Positions 1-6,624 of a stretch of 7,374 nucleotides of DNA are shown one piece after another; within the stretch, counting starts at the first letter, position 1, and each line of letters opens with the position of its first letter. The notes beneath the pieces are model-generated. The model saw only the letters and a program-made list of their open reading frames with translations. It did not search any database and was not told the DNA's origin. This stretch comes from Planctomycetota bacterium (GTDB lineage: Bacteria; Planctomycetota; Phycisphaerae; UBA1845), in the NCBI GenBank assembly GCA_022566435.1, contig JADFIX010000162.1, forward strand, positions 1-7,374, in the 5' to 3' direction. A program made the position numbers and the translations under genes.

Positions 1-2
1 GT

Positions 3-1142
3 CGATACGTCTTCCGCGTGCTGATTACCGATAGCGAGAATCGAACCCAGACCGGCTTCGCGCAGCTGATCGTGGACCCGGGTGTCGGCGTGACGGCGAC
101 CAACGAATCGGACGAGGTTTTCGAGGGAGAAACGGCGAGGTTAAGGGCCGCCACCGAACGTGGCATCCCACCTTTCTCGTTTGCCTGGCGGCTAGTCGAC
201 GGACCCGCCGAACTCGACCTGGATGACGCCACGGGCGAAACACTGACCACGCCTCCATTCTCGGCATTCGGACTGTACACCTTCGAGGTGACCGTCACGG
301 ATGCCGGCAGTTTCACCGCCAGCGATACCGTCGACGTGGACGTGCAATCGGCTTTCACCGTGGCCGATCCCGGCTTGGCGACCGCGGGCGAACCGACCGA
401 TCTGAGCATCACGCTCGAAACTGAGGCGGAGGGACTGACGTTCTTGTGGTCTGTGCTGGAGGGTACCGCGGCATTGGACGACGCCACGGCGCAGAACCCC
501 ACCCTCACGACGGAGGCCGACGAGACGCTTCGTCTCGAACTGACGGTGACGATTCCCACGGAAGACGGAGCGACGGTGGACGTCATACGCGAGTTGCAAG
601 TGGTGTCCGTCACGACGGAGACGCCGCGCGTGGTCTTGGAGACCACACTGGGATCGTTCACCATCGAGTTGGACGGACAGCAGACGCCCCTGCACGCCGC
701 GAATTTCCTCTTTTACGTGGACACCGGGTTCTACGTCGACGTTGTCATCCATCGCGTAGTCAACATGCCGGAGCCGTTCGTCATTCAGGGGGGCGGCTTC
801 AAGCGCGAGGACGGAGAATTGACTTTCCAGGATCCCACGCGCGATCCGGTGGCCTCGGAATCGGTGGGGCAGGCGGCCCTCGCGCTTTACGATGTTGCCC
901 TGGCGCTGGTGGGTAGCGATACGGACTCCGGAACGTCGCAATTTTTCGTGAGTTTGGTCGACGAAAACGATTTTCCGGGTGTCGAGGGATTCACCGTGTT
1001 CGCACGCGTGGTGGACGGATTCGATACGATTGAAACTATCGCAAACGTCGAGACGGAGTTCAATCCATTCGGCCCGGGCGGTGAGGTATCGCTTCCGGTC
1101 GAAGATGTTATCATACTCAGCGCAACCCGCCTGCTGCCGTAG
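3..1142 (+). CDS. Secreted cyclophilin-type peptidyl-prolyl isomerase with Ig/PKD-like repeats (5' partial)
   Basis: The frame is open from the left edge, so the N-terminus (presumably a signal peptide and more repeats) lies outside; the GTG at 18 is not the native start. Numbered from that GTG, residues ~20-115 and ~116-198 are two beta-sandwich repeats of Ig/PKD type (FSFAWRLVDGPAEL and LTFLWSVLEGTAAL are equivalent strands). Residues ~204-374 are a cyclophilin domain: LGSFTIEL, IHRVV with the catalytic-type Arg246, FVIQGG (254-259), SGTSQFFVSL (304-313) and GFTVFARVVDGFD. Cyclophilins catalyse cis-trans isomerisation of prolyl bonds. The usual RGxLAMAR strand reads ALYDVALALVG, so substrate binding may differ. 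Extracytoplasmic location is inferred from the repeats. Stop TAG; prfB follows 39 bases later on the same strand. Confidence 0.85.
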   Translation, partial: RYVFRVLITDSENRTQTGFAQLIVDPGVGVTATNESDEVFEGETARLRAATERGIPPFSFAWRLVDGPAELDLDDATGETLTTPPFSAFGLYTFEVTVTDAGSFTASDTVDVDVQSAFTVADPGLATAGEPTDLSITLETEAEGLTFLWSVLEGTAALDDATAQNPTLTTEADETLRLELTVTIPTEDGATVDVIRELQVVSVTTETPRVVLETTLGSFTIELDGQQTPLHAANFLFYVDTGFYVDVVIHRVVNMPEPFVIQGGGFKREDGELTFQDPTRDPVASESVGQAALALYDVALALVGSDTDSGTSQFFVSLVDENDFPGVEGFTVFARVVDGFDTIETIANVETEFNPFGPGGEVSLPVEDVIILSATRLLP

Positions 1143-1181
1143 AGTCGGTTAGCCGGCGATCATCGAAAGGTGCATACCGTT

Positions 1182-2295
1182 ATGGCATTCGAGAATCCAG
1201 AAGCCACGTTGTCGGACCTGTCCAATCGTATCATCGCCATTCGGGACTCTCTTTGACCTCCCGAAACAGCTCGAAGCGCTAGCGGTCGTCGAGAAAGAGA
1301 TGGCCGCTCCAGGTTTTTGGGATAATCCTGAGTCGGCCAAAGAAACGGTCGGCAAACTCAAGTCGCTCAAGGCGACCGTAGATCCGGTCCGCGCGGTGTT
1401 GTTCAAGGTGGAAGACCTAGAGGCCATGCTCGATCTTCTCGCCGAAGGCGACGACGCCGAAGTCCGCGGTGAATTGGAAGATGGGCTTACCGTCCTGATC
1501 ACAGAAACCGACCACGTCGAACTCCTGACGCTTCTGAACGGTCCGAACGACGATCGGCCCTGTTACTTCAACATCCAGGCCGGCACCGGCGGCGACGATG
1601 CCTGCGACTGGGCGGAAATGCTCTTCAGGCTCTATCTGCGATACTTCGAGCGGAATGACTACAACGTCGAAGAGCTATCCATGCGGTTTGGTGAGAACGC
1701 GGGGATTCAATCGTGTAGTCTGCTCGTGCGGGGCCCGTATCCGTATGGCTATCTCTCGTGCGAAACGGGCGTTCATCGGTTGGTTCGCATCTCGCCGTTC
1801 AGCGCGCAAGGGAAGCGCGAAACGAGCTTCGCCTCGGTGGACGTGCAGCCGGAATTCGACGAAATCACGGTCGAGGTCAACTGGGACGAGGACGTGCGCG
1901 AGGACACTTATCGCGCCAGCGGCAAGGGCGGTCAGCACGTCAACAAAACGTCGTCGGCCGTTCGGCTGACGCACCTTGCCTCGGGTCTGGTCGCCCAGTG
2001 CCAGAACGAACGATCGCAGCATAAGAACCGCGGGACGGCGCGCAAGATGCTCGCCTCGCGCATCTTCCAGATGGAACAGGCCAAGCGCGACACCGAGCTG
2101 GCGAAGATTTACAGCGATCGGGGTCAGATCGGCTGGGGGAACTCGATTCGCAGTTACTTCTTGTATCCCGAGCAGAGGGTCAAGGACGCCCGCACGGGGG
2201 AGACCACGTCCAATACGCAAGGTGTGCTCGACGGCGAGATTCAGCCGTTCATCGACGCGGAACTCCGGCGGCGGGCCGCGGCGCGGAATAAGTAG
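1182..2295 (+). CDS. prfB: Peptide chain release factor 2 (programmed +1 frameshift)
   Basis: RF2 recognises UGA and UAA stop codons in the ribosomal A site and triggers peptide release. Translation starts at ATG 1182, reads 24 codons to an in-frame TGA at 1254, shifts +1 on CTT T, and continues from GAC 1255 to the stop at 2293-2295, giving ~370 residues (E. coli RF2 is 365). In that product the stop-codon-reading SPF tripeptide is at 204-206 and the peptidyl-transferase GGQ at 249-251 within GKGGQHVNKTSSAVR, almost the E. coli positions. The N-terminal helical domain includes APGFWDNP. AGTGGDDACDWAEM replaces the commoner AGAGGTEAxDW. A plausible ribosome binding site, AAAGG, lies upstream of 1182. 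Starting at ATG 1300 would delete the first ~40 residues and the regulatory site. Confidence 0.96.
1242..1257 (+). promoter_or_regulatory. RF2 autoregulatory +1 frameshift site
   Basis: The sequence is CGG GAC TCT CTT TGA C, where CTT TGA C (1251-1257) is the classic prfB slippery site. When RF2 is scarce the ribosome pauses at TGA, and tRNA-Leu slips from CUU to UUU, restoring the long frame. GGGA three codons upstream is the position where an internal Shine-Dalgarno-like element stimulates slippage, though it is weaker than the E. coli AGGGGG. Mechanism is established for the family; the site is read directly here. Confidence 0.95.
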
Positions 2296-2470
2296 GTGAT
2301 TCGAAGGGCTTGCCCGTTTCTTATGCAGACTTGCACGGACATGCGTTCTGTCCGAAGGGTTCCCGATAACCCGCCGCGCGATGCCAGATGTCATTGCTTG
2401 AACAGCAGGTCCGGGACTTTAATCGTCGTATGGTGCATCGCCCGTGCTCGTCTTGTGGAGAGTCAAATCG

Positions 2471-2962
2471 ATGTCCAATAGGCAATCGCCGGACTCGGAC
2501 GACATCCCCTGTCCGGACTGCGGTTACGATCTCCGGGCACAAACCGAGACGCGCTGCCCGGAATGCGGCGTCACATTCGAATCCTTTGAAGAGATGAAGT
2601 TGCGTTCGGCCGAAGCTCTCAGGCCTTATTTCCATATTCTTCGATGGCGCCAACGCGTGGCGTATCTATTCGCCGGCGGTTTTCTATCACCCTTCGCCAT
2701 GCTGTTTATCGCCTTGGTCATTCAGGCCGTTCGGGGACGCAGCATGGATGATACGCCGCGTCTATTCGTGCTCGCGCCGTTTATTGGCTTGTTTCTTACG
2801 GCGGGAGCGCTGTCGTGGTATTTGTTGATCACCATCGCAGCTTGCCTGTGCCGTAGTCGGGTCCCGCGAGCGCACAAACGCGAACTTGTGGCGTCCATTC
2901 CACTGCTGCTGTTTTATCAACTGCCGGCGCTTTTGGCGTTGCTTGTTGCGGGGTTCATTTGA
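2471..2962 (+). CDS. Zinc-ribbon integral membrane protein, function unknown
   Basis: A 163-residue protein with a short N-terminal zinc ribbon: C14-x2-C17 in CPDCGYDLR and C29-x2-C32 in CPECG. Three hydrophobic stretches follow, at about 63-87, 97-127 and 139-163, so the ribbon probably sits in the cytoplasm at a membrane anchor. Proteins pairing CPxCGYDLRG with membrane spans are abundant in planctomycetes and have no assigned role. ATG 2471 is chosen over the upstream ATG 2444 because GGAG stands 8-10 bases before it and the family starts close to the ribbon. It lies 175 bases after prfB on the same strand, without a clear gene between, and converges on the minus-strand gene ending at 3064; I saw no strong terminator hairpin in either spacer. 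Confidence 0.8.
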   Translation: MSNRQSPDSDDIPCPDCGYDLRAQTETRCPECGVTFESFEEMKLRSAEALRPYFHILRWRQRVAYLFAGGFLSPFAMLFIALVIQAVRGRSMDDTPRLFVLAPFIGLFLTAGALSWYLLITIAACLCRSRVPRAHKRELVASIPLLLFYQLPALLALLVAGFI

Positions 2963-3063
2963 CGTCATGGTTGCGTTGAAGTGACGTTTGCGGATATCTG
3001 TTTTTTCGCGGCAAAGCCACTGTTCGGGTCATTGATACCACCACGGCGGTCGGCCAGTTCCCT

Positions 3064-3987
3064 CTATTCAGCTTCCCTCGCGTCCGTGAAACTCGCCGAG
3101 AAAATGGCGTAGTCGATCAGATCTACGTGCAGGTCACCGTCAAGATCCGCATCGACGCCTGGGGGACAGCTTTTTGACGGTCGCTGATTGGGACCACCGA
3201 CACATAATCTGAACTGCCCGAAGTCGTCCAGATCTACGTCGCAATCCGTATCGAAATCGCCATCGACCGCCGCGCAGGCCGGCTGGGCAACGAGCCGGAC
3301 GTCGTCGAAGTCGACTTCGATGCCCGGGTCTCCTGGGGTATCGGCCACGTTCAGATTGATCAAGCGAATCTCCAGCGGGTCACCGAGTTGAGGATGAGTG
3401 TTTCCAACGCTTACCTGGATCGTGCTCAGCCGAAACTCGCCCTCCGGTATGGTGGCGGCAAGCGAGTTATCATCTTCTGCGATGACCACACCCCCGGCCA
3501 ACAGCTGCACCTGGTAGCCCGGAAACCCGTCCAGATCAAAGAACCCGAACACGTCGCAGGGCGGAGGTCCGATGCCTGATGCGATGTTGCCGACCTGAAC
3601 CGTAAGCGTATAGGTCGTATCCGCTTGAAGCGTATCGCCTAACACCTGGGTCAGACCCGCAGGGCCCGCCCCAATCGTACTTGAAAGAAAAACGAGGGCG
3701 GCGTGATCGCCTTGCGGAGCGCCGGCGGGGAAGAAAACCGATCCTGGCGGTAGGTTCAAACCTCCAACCGAATTCCCGCCGCCATTGAGTATGCCGTTGG
3801 GATCGTAAACCGGCCAAGCGGCGGGGAACAACACTTCGAAACAGCCCTCGCTGACGAAGTCTGCCTCAAACCCAGGATTTGAGATGGCGAGCGGAACCGG
3901 CTCAATGGACACTGCATCGCTTGCGAACGTTGCGATGACTAGCGCCAATAACCGACGTGGGCGACAACGTGTTACGCCGACTTCCAT
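3064..3987 (-). CDS. Secreted jelly-roll-like protein with C-terminal dockerin-like calcium repeats
   Basis: A 307-residue exported protein from the ATG at 3987. RCRPRRLLALVIATFASDAVS (about residues 7-27) looks like a signal peptide. The body, ~34-234, begins ISNPGFEADF and contains TYTLTVQVGN and IEVDFDDVRLVA; this NPGFE to DFDDVRL pattern is typical of carbohydrate-binding-like jelly-roll domains of exported bacterial proteins. The tail carries two calcium-loop repeats, DGDFDTDCDVDLDDF (~242-256) and DADLDGDLHVDLIDY (~279-293), spaced by GPNQRP and paired cysteines as in planctomycete dockerin-like modules. The open frame continues upstream to 4197, but that part is arginine-rich, overlaps the preceding gene and has no ribosome binding site, so I reject it. 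Ligand unknown. Confidence 0.75.
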   Translation of the reverse strand: MEVGVTRCRPRRLLALVIATFASDAVSIEPVPLAISNPGFEADFVSEGCFEVLFPAAWPVYDPNGILNGGGNSVGGLNLPPGSVFFPAGAPQGDHAALVFLSSTIGAGPAGLTQVLGDTLQADTTYTLTVQVGNIASGIGPPPCDVFGFFDLDGFPGYQVQLLAGGVVIAEDDNSLAATIPEGEFRLSTIQVSVGNTHPQLGDPLEIRLINLNVADTPGDPGIEVDFDDVRLVAQPACAAVDGDFDTDCDVDLDDFGQFRLCVGGPNQRPSKSCPPGVDADLDGDLHVDLIDYAIFSASFTDAREAE

Positions 3988-4085
3988 GGATGTTGCCCCG
4001 CCAATACTTTTCCGTTTAACCGACGATCCGGCATTGGCAGCATGGGTCTTGCCCGAACGACCGACTTCATGCATCGAATCAGTAT

Positions 4086-4538
4086 TCATCGGGTTGGGTA
4101 ATTTGCGGTCACCGCGTCGAGAAAGAACTTGAAATCGTGCAAATCTACATCCCGGTCGACCTCGAGGTCTGCCAGGTCGAATTGCTCCTGCGTACATCGG
4201 AGCGGTGGGGTGTTGACGTCCGGTCCGTTCAGGCAGGCCACGAATATCGCGTGATCGTCCAGATCCACGTCGCGGTCGCCGTCGAGGTCGCCGTGAATCC
4301 GTGCGTCCGAGAAGGAAATAATGGCCGGAATTCCGCCGGTATGCATAATGTGCGTTGTGCTCCTAGACAGTCCGATGGTGGTCTGCCCGACGTTCAGTAA
4401 TGAGCCGTTCGTCGTCGTCACGGTCCCGGCCGAAACGATCGGAGCTTTGATCTGATCGGCCAAGACAGAACCGTGCGCCGGCAGCAATAGTAACGTCGCA
4501 CCAAGGCTGAGTGTTGCAAGTTTTTGGGCAGCATTCAT
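4086..4538 (-). CDS. Small secreted protein with dockerin-like calcium repeats
   Basis: A 150-residue exported protein. Residues 1-27 form a clear signal peptide with likely cleavage after SVLA. The mature part, ~35-75, contains SAGTVTTTNGSLLNVGQTT, resembling short Gly/Ser-rich GQ repeats found in planctomycete surface proteins. Two calcium loops follow: HGDLDGDRDVDLDDHAIF (~84-101) and DLADLEVDRDVDLHDF (~125-140), separated by CLNGP and TPPLRC, the same layout as the tail of the next gene downstream. GGAG lies 7 bases before the ATG, a good ribosome binding site. The gene ends 98 bases before the start of the 3987-3064 gene on the same strand, so the pair may be co-transcribed. Binding partner unknown; no cohesin is visible here. 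Confidence 0.75.
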   Translation of the reverse strand: MNAAQKLATLSLGATLLLLPAHGSVLADQIKAPIVSAGTVTTTNGSLLNVGQTTIGLSRSTTHIMHTGGIPAIISFSDARIHGDLDGDRDVDLDDHAIFVACLNGPDVNTPPLRCTQEQFDLADLEVDRDVDLHDFKFFLDAVTANYPTR

Positions 4539-4839
4539 GATCTAGCTCCGGAGGACACATTGCGTTGATTGGTTTGGTCCGGCAACCCACGGAAGGACTT
4601 GGTGTCCCATTCAGGCTTCGCCTTGGCCATGTGGGGAGGCAGTACGCGTCCATTCGCGTTACGCCGCCGCGCAACGATAGGTTTGGAGATCACCGTTCCG
4701 AACATCAGGGAACATGCTTTCGGTGTGAACATCGTTTTTGTCTCCGCTAAGATCGGGCGCAAATGGCGCCGCTTGGCGAGCCTTGCCTGCCCATCGGCAT
4801 ACATGTCCGCGATGGTCGGTGGTCGCCTCCCTTTCGTGG
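4539..4839. other. About 300 bases without a convincing gene
   Basis: This spacer separates the hydrolase stop (4840) from the start of the dockerin-like gene (4538). Open frames on both strands are short and match no family I recognise. It should hold the promoter for the 4538 gene, but I cannot point to credible -35/-10 boxes, and I saw no strong terminator hairpin behind the hydrolase. The palindromic CCTCCGGAGG at 4547-4556 contains the ribosome binding site of the 4538 gene. Confidence 0.5.
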
Positions 4840-6114
4840 TCAGAAAGCTTCGAGCGCATCCCGGATCACAGGACGCAGCATTTCAGTGGATTCGTTATTC
4901 AGCGCCCCGAGGCTGATATCGTCGTTCACGCCGTCGCCATCGTTGTCGACGTCCGGGGTCGCATTGTTGACGAAGACGCCGTAGACGTAGTCGCGCGTGT
5001 CGGCTCCACCGTTGATCGGAAACGACACCCAGCCGGCGATAGTCCTGAAGACGGGGTTCGAATTGCTGGTATTGTTCGAGCCGCCCTTGTGTACTAATCG
5101 CACCGCTGCCAAAAAATTGTTAATAGTCGTCATGTCGAGGCCCATCTCGCCGGCCTGCTCGTTCACGATGTTCGGAATGTTGGTCACATTCAGCTCATTG
5201 ACGTGGTTATCCATGAAGTTGTAGGCGTTTGTGTTGACGAAGTTGAAGGCACCCGGGGGGTTTGCCGGAAACAGCACCGCCGGATTCGTGGCCATCTGCT
5301 CGAACATCAGTCCCAGGTCGCGGAGCGTCGTCTGGTTGTTCATCGCGTTGTTCGGGCCACCACAGCCCATTCGATTGGCGAGCGACGTGGCCGACAGCCC
5401 GATGGTCGCGCCGGCGTTGTTCAGCATGTTGTTCCAGCCGGTCTGCGGATTGCCTGCGCCGACCGCCTCCTGGATGGCGTTGGATGCCGGATTGTTGGAC
5501 ACTTTCATCATCGCGCACATCCCCAGGCCGAGGCCGTAGTTGATCGTCGGGAACCCGCAGTTGTTTGCGGTATTCGTGGTGACAGCGCAGTTTCCACCCC
5601 CTCCACCGCCCGATGCCTGGGAAAACGAGTTCGGGCAGGTCTGTCCGGGGCCCGCGATCAGCGTGAAATCGTCCGGAAGGCTGTCGCCGTCGGTGTCGGC
5701 GCCCGGGCAGCTATTCAGCTGAGTCGTTCCCAGATTCAGTGTGCCGGCGTCCACCTGCCGCAGCGCTTCGATCATGTAGAGCACCTTGATCGTACTACTG
5801 GGATGAAAGGACAAATCCGGGTTGATGCTGTCGAAGAAGCCACCGCCTACCCGTCTCAGGTAGTAACCGAATGTGCCGCCGTCGACACGCCTGACGAGTA
5901 GCGGACCGATCTGGTTGCTGCGGATTCGGCCGCCGTCCTCGACCACGATGCGCGATTGGGGATCGATGTCGATCCGGAAGTTGCGCATATCAAGGATGAG
6001 CTCGCCTGTGCTCTCGATGGTCAGAGTTGCGCCGTTGATCACGGACAGGTTGCGCGGTGCTATGCGGATCACGGAGACCTCGCAAGACGCGTTGACGAGC
6101 CAGTTGACGTTGTC
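4840..6114 (-). CDS. Class A beta-lactamase-fold serine hydrolase, secreted type (5' end lost)
   Basis: The ~425 residues belong to the serine beta-lactamase/DD-peptidase-like superfamily. The active-site motif is FHPSSTIKVLYMIEALRQ, with nucleophile Ser and Lys of SxxK encoded at 5785-5796. The second motif is MKVSNNPASNAI (SNN where most have SDN), and the third is VHKGGSNN (KGG where most have KTG). TTLRDLGLMFEQM is the helix common to these enzymes. Between SxxK and SNN is a ~36-residue insertion with a calcium-type loop DTDGDSLPDD, a run of six glycines and several cysteines; another DVDNDGDGVNDD loop lies near the C-terminus. Upstream, NGATLTIESTGELIL resembles beta-solenoid rungs. Antibiotic resistance should not be assumed. 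No native start or signal peptide is present: the frame runs on into argS sequence and to a GTG at 6438. Confidence 0.75.
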   Translation of the reverse strand, partial: DNVNWLVNASCEVSVIRIAPRNLSVINGATLTIESTGELILDMRNFRIDIDPQSRIVVEDGGRIRSNQIGPLLVRRVDGGTFGYYLRRVGGGFFDSINPDLSFHPSSTIKVLYMIEALRQVDAGTLNLGTTQLNSCPGADTDGDSLPDDFTLIAGPGQTCPNSFSQASGGGGGGNCAVTTNTANNCGFPTINYGLGLGMCAMMKVSNNPASNAIQEAVGAGNPQTGWNNMLNNAGATIGLSATSLANRMGCGGPNNAMNNQTTLRDLGLMFEQMATNPAVLFPANPPGAFNFVNTNAYNFMDNHVNELNVTNIPNIVNEQAGEMGLDMTTINNFLAAVRLVHKGGSNNTSNSNPVFRTIAGWVSFPINGGADTRDYVYGVFVNNATPDVDNDGDGVNDDISLGALNNESTEMLRPVIRDALEAF

Positions 6115-6333
6115 GGGGAACACACACTCCGCACCGTCCGACTCTCTGGCCAAACCCACAGCTTTGAGATCCTGCACTACACCAGGTAGCAGGTCATTGT
6201 AAGAACTCTCGCATTTTACATCGTCTCGTGACAGATCAACGCCAAGCAGGTCGTAGATTTTTTGGCACTCACTTATCGAAAGGTCTACAACTCTTCTCCA
6301 GAACACTATGGCTTGCGATTTCCCTCTCTGGAG
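6112..6333 (-). pseudogene. argS: Internal fragment of arginyl-tRNA synthetase
   Basis: About 73 codons on the minus strand read as the middle of ArgS, which charges tRNA-Arg. Recognisable are FWRRVVDLSISECQ, KIYDLLGVDLSRDDV, ESSYNDLLPGVVQDL and ARESDGAECVFPD, the family's conserved stretch between the HIGH and KMSKS halves of the catalytic domain. Neither signature is present, nor a start or stop: the piece has lost both ends. Downstream, after CVFPD, the expected continuation into the ATTDLAA region is absent and hydrolase sequence begins in the same frame. Upstream, beyond ~6333, the minus frame is only the complement of a GAF domain on the other strand. A gene caller will report one 532-residue ArgS-hydrolase protein from GTG 6438; I judge that artificial. 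Confidence 0.75.
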
Positions 6334-6551
6334 ATCAACGACATCTATGAACGTTTTGCTCAAAAGGTCGGTGAGCTCATTCACTTTGACCGACTGGACA
6401 TCACCGTTCCAGATATTGAGCAGGAAACGGTCACGCACGCGTATTCGTTCGGACTCGATGTTCCTGGGGGGGGCACCGGGCGATGTGGTGCCTTACGCAG
6501 GCGGGACCACCGAGGAGGTAGTGCAGCAGTTGGTGGCCTCAGAGCCCTTTG
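6325..6551 (+). pseudogene. GAF-domain fragment (sensor kinase type), frameshifted
   Basis: Frame 1 reads SLEINDIYERFAQKVGEL, then HFDRLDITVPD and THAYSFGLDVPG, typical of the GAF domains that sit before histidine kinase or diguanylate cyclase modules and sense small ligands. The match then jumps to frame 2: APGDVVPYAGGTTEEVV, the expected second half of the same domain. The jump coincides with eight consecutive G at 6466-6473; seven would restore one frame. Similarity fades after EEVVQQLVASEPFV. No start codon, kinase or output domain is present, so this is an internal piece. Upstream it meets argS on the opposite strand at ~6325-6333; downstream it meets a tRNA-like sequence. An open frame from TTG 6262 through the endonuclease gene arises by chance and is not a GAF-EndA fusion. 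Confidence 0.7.
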
Positions 6552-6616
6552 TCGATGCCGTGTTGGACGGCCTCGTTGCCAACGAGGAGTTGGGAGTTCG
6601 ATTCTCCCTCGTCCCA
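6549..6616 (+). tRNA. tRNA-Gly(GCC)-like sequence, 5' acceptor strand defective
   Basis: The 3' half is convincing. The anticodon arm is CCTCG-TTGCCAA-CGAGG (6571-6587) with T33 and anticodon GCC at 6578-6580. A four-base variable loop follows, then the T arm GGGAG-TTCGATT-CTCCC (6592-6608), TCGTCCC as the 3' acceptor strand and A as discriminator at 6616. Before it, T8 at 6556 and a short D arm CCGT-GTTGG-ACGG (6558-6570) fit less well. The 5' acceptor strand TTGTCGA (6549-6555) pairs only at its inner three positions plus one more, not the GGGACGA needed. A GGG/CCC acceptor end is also unusual for glycine. I infer that the true 5' end was lost at a joint near 6552. No CCA is encoded. It ends eight bases before the endA start. 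Confidence 0.5.
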
Positions 6617-6623
6617 GTGATCC
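6617..6623 (+). promoter_or_regulatory. Archaeal-style ribosome binding site of endA
   Basis: GTGATCC is perfectly complementary to the GGATCAC just upstream of the anti-Shine-Dalgarno core of 16S rRNA, and GGTGATC-type sites are common in archaea. It lies one base before the ATG at 6625, where the extended pairing would fall, and directly follows the tRNA-like sequence. Confidence 0.4.
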
Positions 6624-6624
6624 T

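Noticed and set aside
192..941. 249-residue minus-strand ORF
   Set aside because: Arginine/histidine-rich shadow of the cyclophilin gene with no family resemblance; high GC keeps the antisense frame open.
1675..2394. 239-residue minus-strand ORF
   Set aside because: Shadow of prfB, which is proved by its SPF and GGQ motifs.
4535..4804. 89-residue minus-strand ORF in the hydrolase-dockerin spacer
   Set aside because: No recognisable domain, no good ribosome binding site, and it runs into the start of the 4538 gene.
4840..6114. Antibiotic-resistance beta-lactamase
   Set aside because: The fold motifs are present, but SNN, KGG, large insertions and the planctomycete context give no support for drug hydrolysis.
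6334..6492. N-terminal extension of the minus-strand hydrolase/ArgS ORF
   Set aside because: It is the exact complement of the well-supported GAF reading on the plus strand and matches no ArgS sequence.
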